Positions 19,301 to 23,657 of a stretch of 40,839 nucleotides of DNA are shown here, piece by piece. The stretch's first letter is position 1; the number at the start of each line of letters is the position of its first letter. A program made the translations under genes and the position numbers. Where the stretch lies: contig FR893550.1 of the NCBI GenBank assembly GCA_000433675.1, forward strand, positions 1 to 40,839, read 5' to 3'. The stretch comes from Clostridium sp. CAG:433. Its GTDB lineage: Bacteria; Bacillota_I; Bacilli_A; RF39; UBA660. The notes under the pieces are model-generated. The model was not told where the DNA came from and searched no databases. It was given only the letters and a program-made list of their open reading frames with translations.

Positions 19301-21912
19301 GAACTGAAATATTTGTTACAGTAACAAGTAAAGATAAGAAAATAAGAACTTATAAAATAATTGTTAACAAACTTGGAAGCAGTGAAGCAAGATTACAAAA
19401 TCTTATGTTTGAAGAAGGAGTAGTAACACCAGTATTTAATAAAAATATATATGAATACAATATGGTTATTCCATCAAATGTAACAAAATTAACTCCACTT
19501 TTAGTAACAACTATTGATAAGGATGCTACTTATGAAATAATAGGTAATGAAAACTTAAATGCAAGCGTTAGTACAGTAATAGTAAGAGTAACAGCGCCTG
19601 ATAAAGTAACTAAAAAAGACTATAAAATAACAGTTAATAAAGAAGTAAAACCAATTGCTAGATTGCTTACTCTAACAAGCAATGTTGGAGAACTTACTCC
19701 AGAGTTCGATAAAGATAATTCAGGAGTGTATGAAATAGATGTAGATGATAGTATCAACAGTATAATTTTATCTGGTGAAAAAGAATATGAATCATCTATA
19801 GTAAGTGGTTTAGGAATTCATTACTTAACTGATAAAGAAACAAATGTAATAGTAACAGTAACAAGTGAAACAGGATATGTAATGAAATATGCTGTAAAAA
19901 TAGTAAAATCAAATTCTTCAAATGCATACTTAAGTGATTTAGGTGTTAAAAATAATGTTATATCACCAGAATTTGATAAGAATATAAATTCATATAAGTT
20001 AACAGTGCCAGATAAAGAATCAAGCATTGAAATATATGCAACACCAGAAAATCTATCAAGCACAGTAGATGGTACTGGAATAAAGAATCTTGATTATGGT
20101 TTAAATACATTTAATATAGTAGTAACAAGTACAAATGGTAATACAAATACTTATGTAATAGAAGTTACGAGAGAATATAATGAAAGTGTTAGAATTAAAG
20201 ATTTAATAGTTAAAGAAGGAGAACTTACTCCAGAATTTGATCCTGATACATTAGAGTATAGTATTAATATTCCAAATGAAAAACAAAGTTTATCATTAAA
20301 TGTAACTCTTGAAGATCCAAATTCAAGTTATGAAATAATTGGTAATGAAAATTTTGTGTTAGGAGAAAATAAAGTACAAATAAAAGTAACTGGTAAATCA
20401 GGTAAAACTAATACTTATGTATTAAATGTAAATAGACAAAATGAAGTAAATAATTATCTTAAAAATATAACATTATCAGATGGAGAACTTACTCCAGAAT
20501 TTGATAAAACTATTCTTAGTTATGATGTAACAGTAGGTGCAAATGTAGATACTATAAATGTAAGCGCAACTGTTGAAGATGAAAAAAGTACATTAACAGG
20601 TGATGGAATACATTCACTTGTTAAAGGAAAGAACAAGATATTATTAAAGGTTGTAAATAGTGGTATAGAAAGAGTTTATACATTAAATATTTTAAGAGAA
20701 TATAATAGTGATAATAAACTAATATCATTAACAACTGATAAAGGATCATTAACTCCAGAGTTTAATTCTGACATTAATAATTATGTTGTTGATGTAGATG
20801 AAAATACTGATAATATAACAGTAAATGCTACTGCAAATCCTGATTCTTTAGTAACAGGAACAGGAAATTATCTATTAAATAAGGGTGAAAACACTATAAC
20901 TATTACAGTAACCGCAGAAGATGGAAGTATAAATACTTATGTTATAACTGTAAATAAAGCATTATCTTCTAATTTAAATCTTACAAAATTTGAACCAGAT
21001 ACTGGAACTCTTGATAAGGAATATAATAATAATGAAAATACTTATACATTAAATGTTGGTTCTAATATATCAATAATAAATATGAGTATTATTCCTGAAG
21101 ATTCTAGAACTACTATTAGTGGTGAAAAAGTAATTACGATGAATGAAAGTGAAAAAACTATTACTTATACATTAACTGCTGAAGATAATAGTACTAGAGT
21201 TATTACATTAAATGTAGTAAGAGAAGAAGAAGTAACTGATTTAGAAATTGATAAGACAAATATTGTAATGGTAGAAGGAGAAACAGATAAAATTAATGTT
21301 AAAGTTCTTCCAATTAGTGTTAATACTAAAGTTTTATATGAAGTATTAGATAAAGATATAATAGAAGTTGATGAAGATGGTAATATTAAAGCACTTACTA
21401 AAGGATTTACAAAAATAATTGTAAGTACTGAAAAAAATCCAGCAATGAGAAAAGAAGTAACTGTCGAAGTATTATCAAGTAAAATTACAAGTTCTGTTTA
21501 TAATATTGCTAGAGTAGATTATGAATATATAACTGGTATGGATGAAAATGATACTATTAAAGATTTATTATCTAATGTAGATAATGAAAGTAGTACATTA
21601 AAAGTTTATAATTCAGATTTAACAGAAATAACTGATTTAGATGAAGTTATAAAAACTGGACAAGTAATTAAACTTATTATAAATGGTAAAGTATATGATG
21701 AATTATATATTGTACTAAAGGGTGATATAAACGGAGATGGACTAATAGATGTTACAGATAAATCAAAATTAAAAGATCATATATTGTTAAGAACTGAATT
21801 AACAGATTATACTAAATATGCAGCAGATCTTAATAATGATGGATTAATAGATGTATCTGATAACTCTAGAATTGCAGATTATATCTTAATGAGAATAGAT
21901 ACTTTAAATTAA
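4345..21912 (+). CDS. Giant secreted protein: 5 Gly-rich domains, ~45 cadherin-like domains, BIG2, dockerin
   Basis: The ATG at 4345, with GGAAGAG eight bases upstream, gives 5,855 residues; a GTG at 4339 is a weaker alternative. A signal peptide (MKRFNELKNSL, then a hydrophobic core, ending VYA-A) directs export. Domains in order: five Gly_rich (PF12810) domains at residues ~40-280, 378-625, 729-998, 1098-1348 and 1625-1880, each opening YTGxY/W and LExWGAQGG and containing GGGA(S/T)DIR. Cadherin-like beta sandwiches (PF12733) lie between the Gly-rich domains, and ~45 follow up to ~5625, each ending in a form of VTAEDGxxxTYTLNVTR. A BIG2 domain lies at ~5630-5711, then a linker module and a type I dockerin at ~5792-5855. 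Both dockerin Ca loops are canonical (DINGDGLIDVTD, DLNNDGLIDVSD). No enzyme domain, membrane anchor or LPXTG is seen. Retention through a cohesin protein, such as those encoded downstream, is inferred. The cadherin-like count is estimated from length. Confidence 0.93.
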   Translation: MKRFNELKNSLIIKLVLTFSLILFSVLLNKPIVYAAGTEFDFNYTGDYQTFVVPKTGVYKLETWGAQGGHRGSNNGGYGGYTSGTVYLTRGDILYVYVGGNGTTNKGYNGGGLLPDLNIYGGGATDIRLTSGAWDSEEGLKTRLIVSGGGGSVGAHSGGAGGLSGVSASSGYGSGGGGATIAVAGSYRASFGKGGNGLHASGGYGGAGGGGFFGGGGANPDGSGDDDKGGGGGSSFAYNAQSKSNYSSMNIDEKYYMNSISYSTGTNAGDGKAKITLLEMNGITDVQINNGDVPVNFSYDRYDYDFTVNNDVKQIKFDITTEDGYTLSQSNKVTDMTNILSVTNTVTLTDNTTGLVQVYTFKVKKHNYYLNAGGGTSYYYDYTGDYQTFYAYKSGVYKLETWGAQGGDRGASNGGKGGYTSGEIYLNKGEMLYIYVGGNGNNHNGYNGGGYIPETCYSDATCVRPVKAFGGGATDIRLVPGTWDNTDGLNSRIMVAGGGGSVGAYGNTGGAGGLTGGSSSGYGSGGVGASITAAGSYRASFGKGGNGLSASGGYAGSGGGGFFGGGGANPDGGGDDDRGGGGGSSFAWSNTTKTSVPSSYNVSEKYFINAATYTSGANSGDGKAKITLIKSNGITDIKINRGNIPIDFNYEVHDYYLNVDNDMTNVRFNVATEEGYTVNQTNKIVDMTNILSFTNTITLTDNTTGVVTTYNVTIRKQNSHLEEGSTVSYGYSYTGDYEKFYVPATGIYSLETWGAQGSDRGAKNGGKGGYSYAEMYLSKGEVLYVHVGGSGNTTSINGTGKGYNGGGQVSGYYGSGGVWIQTSLGYGGGASDIRYGGDSLYNRVIVAGGGGSVGSTSNSGGYGGGLTGGNAIGSYGAVGTGGTQTSGGTGQNAGSFGQGGNSYGANGGYGGAGGGGWYGGGGSGVDSGGDDDRSGAGGSGFIWSESSASNVPSGYLVTDKGYLSNGLLYSGNQTFKSPTGANETGHTGDGFVRITPKLINGVSSVTINDGDIPVDFDYSVYDYDLSVLDSVDYINVSFILNEGYSKVESHKGAYYFKDGEKKYVYAVDVMNNITGLTVTYTFTFHKQSDYLLDDGNYGYKYTGSWQKFIAPATGIYTLEAWGAQGGHRGNNNGGKGGYSTGQIFLNRGQILYVYVGGDGNNHKGYNGGGLLPGANIYGGGASDIRSGGYALNNRILVAGGGGSVGSSSNAGGYGGGLTGGNGVGSYGTLGTGGTQTQAGTGNISGSFGQGGNGVYANSGFGGAGGGGWYGGGGSGVDGGGDDDCSGAGGSGFVWTESNKTIVPEDYLPGSNVYLTEAKTVSGNSEMPTPKGETETGHSGDGYVKISFALSYDYQIKVSDNVKVDKEFDYEIKDYTGTLDSNDSSLVTFTVTDSDSIINVTGDGTREIHVGDNDFEVAITYVNGVVDIFTYHIHREANNIDYLNNIYLDGKSVSEFGNTTFNKNTYEYNLTLPYYMDEYDLTVDKGSSDQIITNLGHISNKNNKYTIPISVTNETGTSTKIYTLNITLPHSSKMKKLTLTSDGGTKLEYDVPIDETTMNINLESHIAAVHASTELYDIEAKSNVLGDGYILDDEYTITITVTEPHVSSTVYTINIKRITVSGYEKDVSYTGSYQTVVIPYDHEYFLQAWGAQGGNNGGRGGYSYGTAYLEKGTILYVYTGGSGQNGGFNGGGDSRVGKGGGASDIRVGTDSLYSRILVAGGGGGHGSDGCASGAVGGGTKGGGSASSGSCGTQAGGGTQTEGGSYGIYGNVLGSVGKFGVGASSSFTGGSYYGGAGGGGWYGGGSGSTSGWSNGGGGGSGFVYTKDTASVIEENSDWLLDSTYYLTNAGTLSGSNDFIAPSGDKEETGHPGNGMVKISIPYQESENNYLDGIIVNKGTLTPSEWDYNKDTYYLDLASDEVEINVEGVPADGKASVIGNGDYVIEDGETKINLVVTAENGSTKTYTLVVHRELDTNPIPNSIEINGLIKTYCEEYEGACNYTFNKDIHNYEVTVPYTIREITMVVDKAHYFQTTKGDGVYALSGGKNNIKVEVTSEDKKNTSKWNYEITRDMTGNADLKSLKVIDPEVEINYSYNITDYYITVPKDTEHVTLEAIPDDENATVKIENPETLEYGDNLITITVTAANKKVKEYHITVNRLQSNNAFLNNFKVINITNDKNEELSLTPEFNKMNLSYELEVPNDVTKLRLEGVAEDTEFSSIEGLGDFDIKVGANTFNIVVTAQDKTFLTYKLNVKRKANSNTLLDSLTVKDHNFTENFESNKYLYYMYVDGSVESLDITAVPSAETSTYQIIGNYQKLVAGKNEITVRVTAEDKSTCDYKIIVYRTGYSDNNLESLTVTNGSENYILSPNFDPLYDKYTLTLPNDVSSVTLTAVANGQKRAKIGSSAIYVKKIDLLKENPSNNVITVTAEDGTIHTYTVDITREISSDNTLQSLEVKNNTFTPDFDKNTLNYTLTTYDTSLDILAVPTNKFAKVSISNNRNNLKEGLNTITIDVTSENGKTKTYTLDVTLLYDSNNYLKSLNTSDGLNEEFNKEKLDYTATTEKDEITITPLAESTKAIVKITNSKNETVSGTTLVSAGENIFNITVTAQNGDVRTYKLNVTKVPSTDSKLSSLTTNEGLNETFDPDKSDYTLDTKSHEITILPVVRDKHSSYKILDSNNNEIIGGKVKLVTGDNRYSIVVTAEDLSTTTYTLTVTRTKNNVATIESVGFGTTPKFDKNTFNYDTVTDETSLDFSNMVLTDPYSTYEITGNSDFTNDKTSTVTVKVKSEDEKVTNTYTFNVTKVVSTDSSLKEFKLGNYEFVPEFNKDKKEYEVFVPKTLTEEILKVKTTKNTAIIKSITVNSNSLTLTSDLEYNSKITGLNPAKGDTITVIVEAENKTQSTYTLKVSNEDEINNYLSTLNVSCGELTPAFNKDTNEYTVMTTKDVTEFTVLATPEVTESTVTGNGTYSFNTDKKKQVVEIKVKSKRGSERIYKVTVRRPASNESRLNNLTVINGVMTPNFQSETYEYDVTVPSLITELNKDSFTYELMDEDAKISFPSMKLNVNEVNKYEITVTSEDETSVTKYILNVTKEASNSTTISSVHVNALGEELTCEVNQDTKTCEITIPADATSFVVSADIPYGASINPENKTSYNMDITEKEKDITLNVTAENKINTDSYTLKILREKSNNAFLSSLEVNYTSVKDFKSDVLSYEETVIGTLSQVFISASTKDPRATIKTDLSNTFKLNPGDNNIDILVEAEDGTKKTYTVNVIRSTSEDATLKSLSVNGYKFSENFDPDETEYTVLFPRDKTELNKTEISYELSDPIASISMDSKLSIDYDKQYNTFNITVTAGDGVTKKTYHINVKPIPSTNNEVDHIVINGDEVKDVEGTFTYSIFDTDTEATLSEIVLKNEYASIFVLLPQNIKADEDFTFVVTAEDGSIKTYTVKLIQNKTRELNLQNIEVNFKEEDDCDGICTLDKTFDENVLDYEIYIPNELASLESLIVTPKNNLQNVVIKGNENFVVGENIITIVVSNSLSETKEYKLHVIKEANSDPNLIGISFKIPEQEIEGFDENTTEYNVEFTGLTTGKYELEYTKKFDGQRVKKSGATVLNYGNNNIIVTSKSESCFSSVKTRKGCNEKSYVIHAYRNEVYSNLLSALTISTGNESDLLQTFNKYKFDYVLEVDSEISKIKVEGTAFDSEHASVEGNGEYNLKLGDNEIKITVVPIIGGKRTYTINVVRSSNDNVNLSDLKVVGHTMTPNFSKTTLDYYVSVDSDVNSLDVKYTKEDPNSSVVVSENDNLVTGENIIRVVVLSQDKTRGKTYKIHAIKAASDENKLNNIKVSSKENDTETEYNLEPKFDPEKNEYNVNIPSNINVVNIDVTKKNIMETVTGIGTYALKYGTNKVTIVVTSESGIINNYTLNINREYELGLSDLIVKDLMTNDEFDLTPEFESSTLEYNVTVPYETEDVFVEGTLIEPDCNITGLGAHALNTGENTVNITVSYKDEASKTYVLNITREKNNDNSLLNLKVEEGIISPVFDKDTLNYEVTIPYEFTSATIDYTLSDPNASVEIINNSDFEVGISKDVIVRVTAENGDVKDYIIKVTRDKMPDASNYLSYMAVDNFELEPEFTKKNLNYEVDVPKDTTNITLHLKADDPRYTTVSIYKLGESAMTDIDVTEKDPSINLDITSKDTTFVIRVTNYQGITRNYQLLVYRLGDDEARIKSLSFNHGELSPKFDRDKFEYTLEVDRSINAIKEDVIMLAEDSTYTIIGNKNLKPGNNTVLIKTLSADKTTSLTYTITVTKKLSSNAYLSDIVTYPDKTFTFNKEDYTYNMTVPKNVNSVQIIGIREDNTSTITGNGVYNITGNELMVNLVVTAEDGTSKIYTVTFTKEKDDNANLAELIIDNGELVPEFNPDTLEYNVKVENYIDSIRVTGKAESDSSTVTGFGEHNLDVGTNKITITVTSESGNKKDYIINVTRKSNTRNTLESLVISDENRSYALNPEFDKDTENYTVELPRYLKEVTVTAKAEDESSTVTGTGLVSIDGKDKIVVTVTSESGEEKTYTVDIIRVKSSIAYIKSLVVKNGEIDKEFDKKTYDYTVNVNEDVTSLDMDITLEDPNSSYEVIGNKNLSSGENIIKIKVTSEDGNTTKLYTVKVIKGLSTNNDLSMIKVNGNNVENFNKDTLEYNLTVENSTEFALIEYIKENIKSTVKGDGTYSLVEGENIINITVTSESGSEKTYKLNIYRKYDDTLTSIETNRGEVSPTFNKNITEYTLTLPNSVKDINVKGIASSKESTVDGNNTYDLLPGENIITLTVTTKDNNKKTYTLIVTREASDNNYLSRLSISEGVLSPTFNKDKTDYTSVIPNEYDHVTIDYETMDKEATVQIIGNENLVEGENTITVRVTSTSKKVRDYVLTITKQAKENYSNYLTDLSVDPGELDPVFNKETNTYNVTVPNSASVITVSGVRESNEATVNGFGRHELSSNRTEIFVTVTSKDKKIRTYKIIVNKLGSSEARLQNLMFEEGVVTPVFNKNIYEYNMVIPSNVTKLTPLLVTTIDKDATYEIIGNENLNASVSTVIVRVTAPDKVTKKDYKITVNKEVKPIARLLTLTSNVGELTPEFDKDNSGVYEIDVDDSINSIILSGEKEYESSIVSGLGIHYLTDKETNVIVTVTSETGYVMKYAVKIVKSNSSNAYLSDLGVKNNVISPEFDKNINSYKLTVPDKESSIEIYATPENLSSTVDGTGIKNLDYGLNTFNIVVTSTNGNTNTYVIEVTREYNESVRIKDLIVKEGELTPEFDPDTLEYSINIPNEKQSLSLNVTLEDPNSSYEIIGNENFVLGENKVQIKVTGKSGKTNTYVLNVNRQNEVNNYLKNITLSDGELTPEFDKTILSYDVTVGANVDTINVSATVEDEKSTLTGDGIHSLVKGKNKILLKVVNSGIERVYTLNILREYNSDNKLISLTTDKGSLTPEFNSDINNYVVDVDENTDNITVNATANPDSLVTGTGNYLLNKGENTITITVTAEDGSINTYVITVNKALSSNLNLTKFEPDTGTLDKEYNNNENTYTLNVGSNISIINMSIIPEDSRTTISGEKVITMNESEKTITYTLTAEDNSTRVITLNVVREEEVTDLEIDKTNIVMVEGETDKINVKVLPISVNTKVLYEVLDKDIIEVDEDGNIKALTKGFTKIIVSTEKNPAMRKEVTVEVLSSKITSSVYNIARVDYEYITGMDENDTIKDLLSNVDNESSTLKVYNSDLTEITDLDEVIKTGQVIKLIINGKVYDELYIVLKGDINGDGLIDVTDKSKLKDHILLRTELTDYTKYAADLNNDGLIDVSDNSRIADYILMRIDTLN
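4463..9993 (+). repeat. Five Gly-rich domain copies, two pairs nearly identical in DNA
   Basis: Copies 1 and 2 align at an offset of 1,050 bases (for example 4894 and 5944, both followed by GGATCATATCG and AAGTTTTGGTAAAGGTGGGA). Copies 3 and 4 align at an offset of 1,053 bases (6881 and 7934, GGTGGTGGAGGATCTGTTGG). Copy 5 (from ~9217) is more diverged. Gly codons GGC, GGT and GGA make this part visibly richer in G than the rest of the gene, including a (GGC)4 tract near 5031. Confidence 0.8.
21478..21909 (+). other. Pre-dockerin module plus type I dockerin
   Basis: An ~80-residue segment leads into KGDINGDG. It has a pattern shared with the end of the protein at 23842-31626: a hydrophobic stretch, then TIKDL / LELKDQL, VYNSD / IVNSD, TGQVIKLIING / TGYIVKLMING, then IV.KGD. 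The dockerin follows with two complete 12-residue Ca-binding loops. Dockerins bind cohesins with high affinity; the partner here is inferred from the neighbouring cohesin-like domains. Confidence 0.8.
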
Positions 21913-21943
21913 AAAGCAGAATGAGAAATCATTCCGCTTTTTT
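21911..21943 (+). terminator. Strong Rho-independent terminator
   Basis: AAAAAGCAGAATGA, loop GAAA, TCATTCCGCTTTTTT (one A-C mismatch), ending in a T run. It overlaps the stop codon of the giant gene and isolates it from the small RNA locus just downstream. Confidence 0.9.
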
Positions 21944-21948
21944 GATAC

Positions 21949-21977
21949 TTGAAAAAATAAAAAATTTATGTTATTAT
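21949..21977 (+). promoter_or_regulatory. Promoter of small RNA A
   Basis: TTGAAA (21949-21954), a 17-base spacer and TATTAT (21972-21977) preceded by TGt. The same geometry is kept in copy B. Confidence 0.65.
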
Positions 21978-21983
21978 GAATAC

Positions 21984-22098
21984 AGATGAAGGAAACTTCG
22001 TAAAATAAAAAAGGGAACATTCAATTTTGCAAGTGAATGTCGTCTCTAATTTAATAGGTTTGACACTCTATCAATGCTGAAGAGTGTCTATTTTTTTA
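21984..22098 (+). ncRNA. Candidate antisense small RNA A (antitoxin RNA of a type I TA-like locus)
   Basis: The predicted transcript of ~115 nt starts near A21984 and ends at a Rho-independent terminator. That terminator is GACACTCT (22062-22069) pairing with AGAGTGTC (22081-22088), then TATTTTTTT. Inside are a GAAG-GAAA-CTTC hairpin (tetraloop) near 21988 and a 7-bp hairpin ACATTCA (22017-22023) / TGAATGT (22034-22040). Its last ~96 nt are antisense to the predicted peptide mRNA on the minus strand and cover its stop codon. No convincing ORF with a ribosome site lies in it. The sequence and all three hairpins recur in copy B. Confidence 0.7.
22003..22040 (-). terminator. Terminator of peptide A mRNA
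   Basis: On the minus strand, ACATTCA (22040-22034) pairs with TGAATGT (22023-22017), followed by TCCC, six T, A and four T. This gives a predicted peptide mRNA of ~235 nt (22238 to ~22003). The same element recurs at 23414-23452. Confidence 0.65.
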
Positions 22099-22180
22099 TT
22101 GCTAATACTAATAGAGTAGATAGTAATAAAATGATAGCAATGAGTTTTAAAAACTTTATTATAAAAGTCTTAATTTTCAT
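22088..22180 (-). CDS. 30-residue hydrophobic peptide A, candidate type I toxin
   Basis: A 30-residue peptide starting MKIKTFIIKF and ending LLVLAIKK: basic ends around a ~20-residue hydrophobic stretch, as in membrane-acting type I toxins. GGGAGG (22190-22195) lies nine bases before the ATG. The peptide from copy B has the same length and aligns without gaps; positions such as M1, K2, F6, I8, K9, the IILLL core and the final IKK are shared. The third bases differ freely, which argues for a coding sequence. The stop codon overlaps the terminator stem of the antisense RNA. I do not recognise a named family; toxicity is inferred from organisation. Too short for ordinary gene finders. Confidence 0.72.
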   Translation of the reverse strand: MKIKTFIIKFLKLIAIILLLSTLLVLAIKK

Positions 22181-22214
22181 CAATATCAACCTCCCTTCTC
22201 TTTTAAGATTGGGG

Positions 22215-22238
22215 GACGACACTCACATTAAATGTTCC
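22215..22238 (-). promoter_or_regulatory. Peptide A mRNA leader: 5'-3' fold-back element
   Basis: The predicted mRNA 5' end reads GGAACATTTAA then T then GTGAGTGTCGTC. The first part can pair with the mRNA's own 3' region opposite 22014-22024 (11 bp, one wobble). The second pairs opposite 22033-22044 (12 bp, one wobble), leaving an 8-nt bulge. Downstream, CCCCC (22211-22215) could also pair with the GGGAGG ribosome site. Long-range fold-back that blocks translation is known from hok and AapA-type mRNAs; its action here is inference. Confidence 0.55.
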
Positions 22239-22244
22239 AAATAT

Positions 22245-22273
22245 ATTATCTCATAGTTAACAATGCAAAACAA
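22245..22273 (-). promoter_or_regulatory. Promoter of peptide A mRNA
   Basis: On the minus strand TTGTTT (22273-22268), a 17-base spacer and GATAAT (22250-22245). The block TTAACTATGAGATAAT is identical in copy B. The start would fall at G22238, which is exactly where the fold-back homology begins. Confidence 0.65.
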
Positions 22274-22362
22274 ACGAACAAAGAAAAATAAATGTATTTT
22301 TTTTAAATGCAAAGGATAGATAGCAGTGGATTTATTATAAGAGTGTCAATTTTAAATAATAT

Positions 22363-22394
22363 AAAAACTACTCTCGAATTGAAAGTAGTTTTTT
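22363..22394 (-). terminator. Terminator of the 275-residue protein gene (bidirectional shape)
   Basis: AAAAACTACT (22363-22372) and AGTAGTTTTT (22384-22393) form a 10-bp stem with T runs on both strands. It lies 35 bases past the minus-strand stop at 22429. Confidence 0.8.
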
Positions 22395-22428
22395 GATAGT
22401 AATTAGACTTGTTAGTATATAAATACTT

Positions 22429-23256
22429 TTATCTTATTACTTTTTTCTTAACTAAAGTAGGTATAGTTTGAAACATATATATACATTGATCATTTAACAT
22501 TTGATAATTTGATAATTCATCCCTAAAATCTCTCCTATTAGAAGATGATTCTACTTGGTTTTCAATTGATGATAATTTTTTAATAAGTTCATCTTTAGAA
22601 CAATTAAGTTCAATTTTATTTTGAGTAATTAAGTTTGCAACATTAAGTTCTAATTGTTCTTTTAACTTTATGCTATCAAATATTTCTTTCATTCTTAACA
22701 ATTGTTCTCTTGTATAAGAATGTTTTCTTTGAATACATCTATCAAATGAAGTTAATAAGAAATCAATTTGATTAGCATCCAATAATCCGTTTTGAATCAT
22801 ATATGAAGCAATTTCTAATTTTTTATCAATCATATCATATCTTTTATAAAAAATATCTTGATCATCTTCTATTCTAGCAAATGAACGAGCCCAAAAATCA
22901 AATATTGTATAACCGCTATCATAGGGCTGAACAGTTAAATCAATTTTATAATGCTTTAAAATGTAATCCATTAATTCCAATCCAATATTTTGTGGATTCA
23001 TAGAAAGGTTACCAATTACTGATTCGTTTATTTTGCGAGTAACATCAATAATTGTTTTTGTATAAGATTTAACACCATTAATATCAAAATCCTTCTCTAA
23101 CATAGAATTTTCAGAAGCTAAAATTAAGAGTTTTAATGATTTTAGTGCATTAATATCAGTTTGTTTTGCTAAATATATTCCAAGTTCATTCAAGTTTTTT
23201 AAATCCTTAGTAGTATCATTTAATATATCGATTCCACTTTTTACATAAGCATTCAT
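22429..23256 (-). CDS. Predicted cytoplasmic alpha-helical protein of unknown function
   Basis: 275 residues starting MNAYVKSGIDIL. GAGGTGA (minus strand of 23263-23269) lies six bases before the ATG. There is no signal peptide or transmembrane helix. The composition (Leu, Ile, Lys, Asp, Glu, Asn, few Gly/Pro) and the LKNLNELGIYLAK-type pattern indicate a largely helical soluble protein. A central segment contains FDFWARSFARIEDDQD and later FDRCIQRKHSYTREQL. I do not recognise a family. It is the only cytosolic protein in this part of the window and lies exactly between the two TA-like loci, on the same strand as the small peptides. It has its own promoter and terminator. Whether it is linked in function to them or simply stranded between two copies of a duplicated unit is unknown. 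Confidence 0.85.
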   Translation of the reverse strand: MNAYVKSGIDILNDTTKDLKNLNELGIYLAKQTDINALKSLKLLILASENSMLEKDFDINGVKSYTKTIIDVTRKINESVIGNLSMNPQNIGLELMDYILKHYKIDLTVQPYDSGYTIFDFWARSFARIEDDQDIFYKRYDMIDKKLEIASYMIQNGLLDANQIDFLLTSFDRCIQRKHSYTREQLLRMKEIFDSIKLKEQLELNVANLITQNKIELNCSKDELIKKLSSIENQVESSSNRRDFRDELSNYQMLNDQCIYMFQTIPTLVKKKVIR

Positions 23257-23280
23257 AAAAAATCACCTCATAGTAGTTTT

Positions 23281-23308
23281 AGTATAACATATTTTTTATA
23301 AATGTAAA
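23281..23308 (-). promoter_or_regulatory. Promoter of the 275-residue protein gene
   Basis: On the minus strand TTTACA (23308-23303), a 16-base spacer and TATACT (23286-23281) preceded by TGt. Confidence 0.6.
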
Positions 23309-23359
23309 TATTAATTTTAAATATAATTATTGTACTTAATCATTCTGTTTTTTGACACC

Positions 23360-23388
23360 TTGCAAAAATATAAAAAATATGATATTAT
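23360..23388 (+). promoter_or_regulatory. Promoter of small RNA B
   Basis: TTGCAA (23360-23365), a 17-base spacer and TATTAT (23383-23388) preceded by TGa. A TTGACA at 23353 is too far from the -10 to be its partner. Confidence 0.65.
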
Positions 23389-23394
23389 GAATAC

Positions 23395-23510
23395 AGATGA
23401 AGGAAACTTCATAAAATAAAAAAGGGAACATTCAGTTTTGCATGTTGAATGTCTACCCATTGATTGTGTAAGACACTTAATTTCTTATGAAATTAAGTGT
23501 CATTTTTTTA
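23395..23510 (+). ncRNA. Candidate antisense small RNA B (antitoxin RNA of a type I TA-like locus)
   Basis: The predicted transcript is ~116 nt. It has the same GAAG-GAAA-CTTC hairpin and the same 7-bp ACATTCA/TGAATGT hairpin as RNA A. It ends in a perfect 13-bp terminator stem, GACACTTAATTTC (23472-23484) with GAAATTAAGTGTC (23489-23501), then ATTTTTTT. The terminator stem sequence differs from copy A while structure and position are kept. About 97 nt at its 3' end are antisense to the peptide B mRNA. Confidence 0.7.
23414..23452 (-). terminator. Terminator of peptide B mRNA
   Basis: Minus-strand hairpin ACATTCA (23452-23446) / TGAATGT (23434-23428), then TCCC, six T, A, four T. It is the counterpart of 22003-22040. 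Confidence 0.65.
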
Positions 23511-23592
23511 TTACAATAATCATAATGATTAAGAGTAGTAAAATGATAGAAATATATCTAAGAACTTTGATTACAAAGTTTCTTTTTTTCAT
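23500..23592 (-). CDS. 30-residue hydrophobic peptide B, candidate type I toxin
   Basis: A paralogue of peptide A with the same length, starting MKKRNFVIKV and ending MIIVIKK. It has a basic N-terminus, a hydrophobic core (ISIILLLLIIMIIV) and a basic C-terminus. AGGAGG (23603-23608) lies ten bases before the ATG. The leader around it (TCTC and GAGA flanking TTACG) could fold to mask the ribosome site. The TGA stop overlaps the terminator stem of the antisense RNA. Conservation of length, polarity pattern and ribosome site between diverged copies supports translation. A membrane-active toxin is the likely type, but no named family is recognised. Confidence 0.72.
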   Translation of the reverse strand: MKKRNFVIKVLRYISIILLLLIIMIIVIKK

Positions 23593-23623
23593 TTTTATCA
23601 AACCTCCTCTCCGTAAGAGATTC

Positions 23624-23651
23624 GGTAGACACTCAAACAACTAAATATTCC
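23624..23651 (-). promoter_or_regulatory. Peptide B mRNA leader: 5'-3' fold-back element
   Basis: The predicted mRNA starts GGAATATTTAG (23651-23641) and then TTGAGTGTCTACC (23636-23624). These can pair with the mRNA's own 3' region opposite 23425-23435 (11 bp, two wobbles) and opposite 23445-23457 (13 bp, one wobble). Relative to copy A, several pairs are changed on both sides. Confidence 0.55.
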
Positions 23652-23657
23652 AAACAT

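Larger units (their letters stand above)
21949..22273. repeat. Direct repeat copy A (small type I TA-like locus)
   Basis: Copy A of a ~325-bp unit that recurs collinearly at 23360-23686, offset 1,411-1,413 bases. Most conserved are the + strand block GAATACAGATGAAGGAAACT through AAAAAAGGGAACATTCA, the peptide gene, and on the minus strand the block TTAACTATGAGATAAT. Between this unit and the terminator at 22363 (22281-22362) I see nothing recognisable. Confidence 0.8.

Noticed and set aside
21949..22098. Riboswitch or T-box leader
   Set aside because: The terminated + strand transcript has no + strand gene behind it; the conserved overlap with a minus-strand peptide gene explains it better.
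22074..22256. 60-codon + strand ORF over locus A
   Set aside because: It runs across the small RNA terminator and antisense to the conserved peptide gene, has no ribosome site, and is not kept in copy B.
23438..23644. 68-codon + strand ORF over locus B
   Set aside because: Same position relative to the TA-like locus but a different, unrelated translation; antisense to peptide B.
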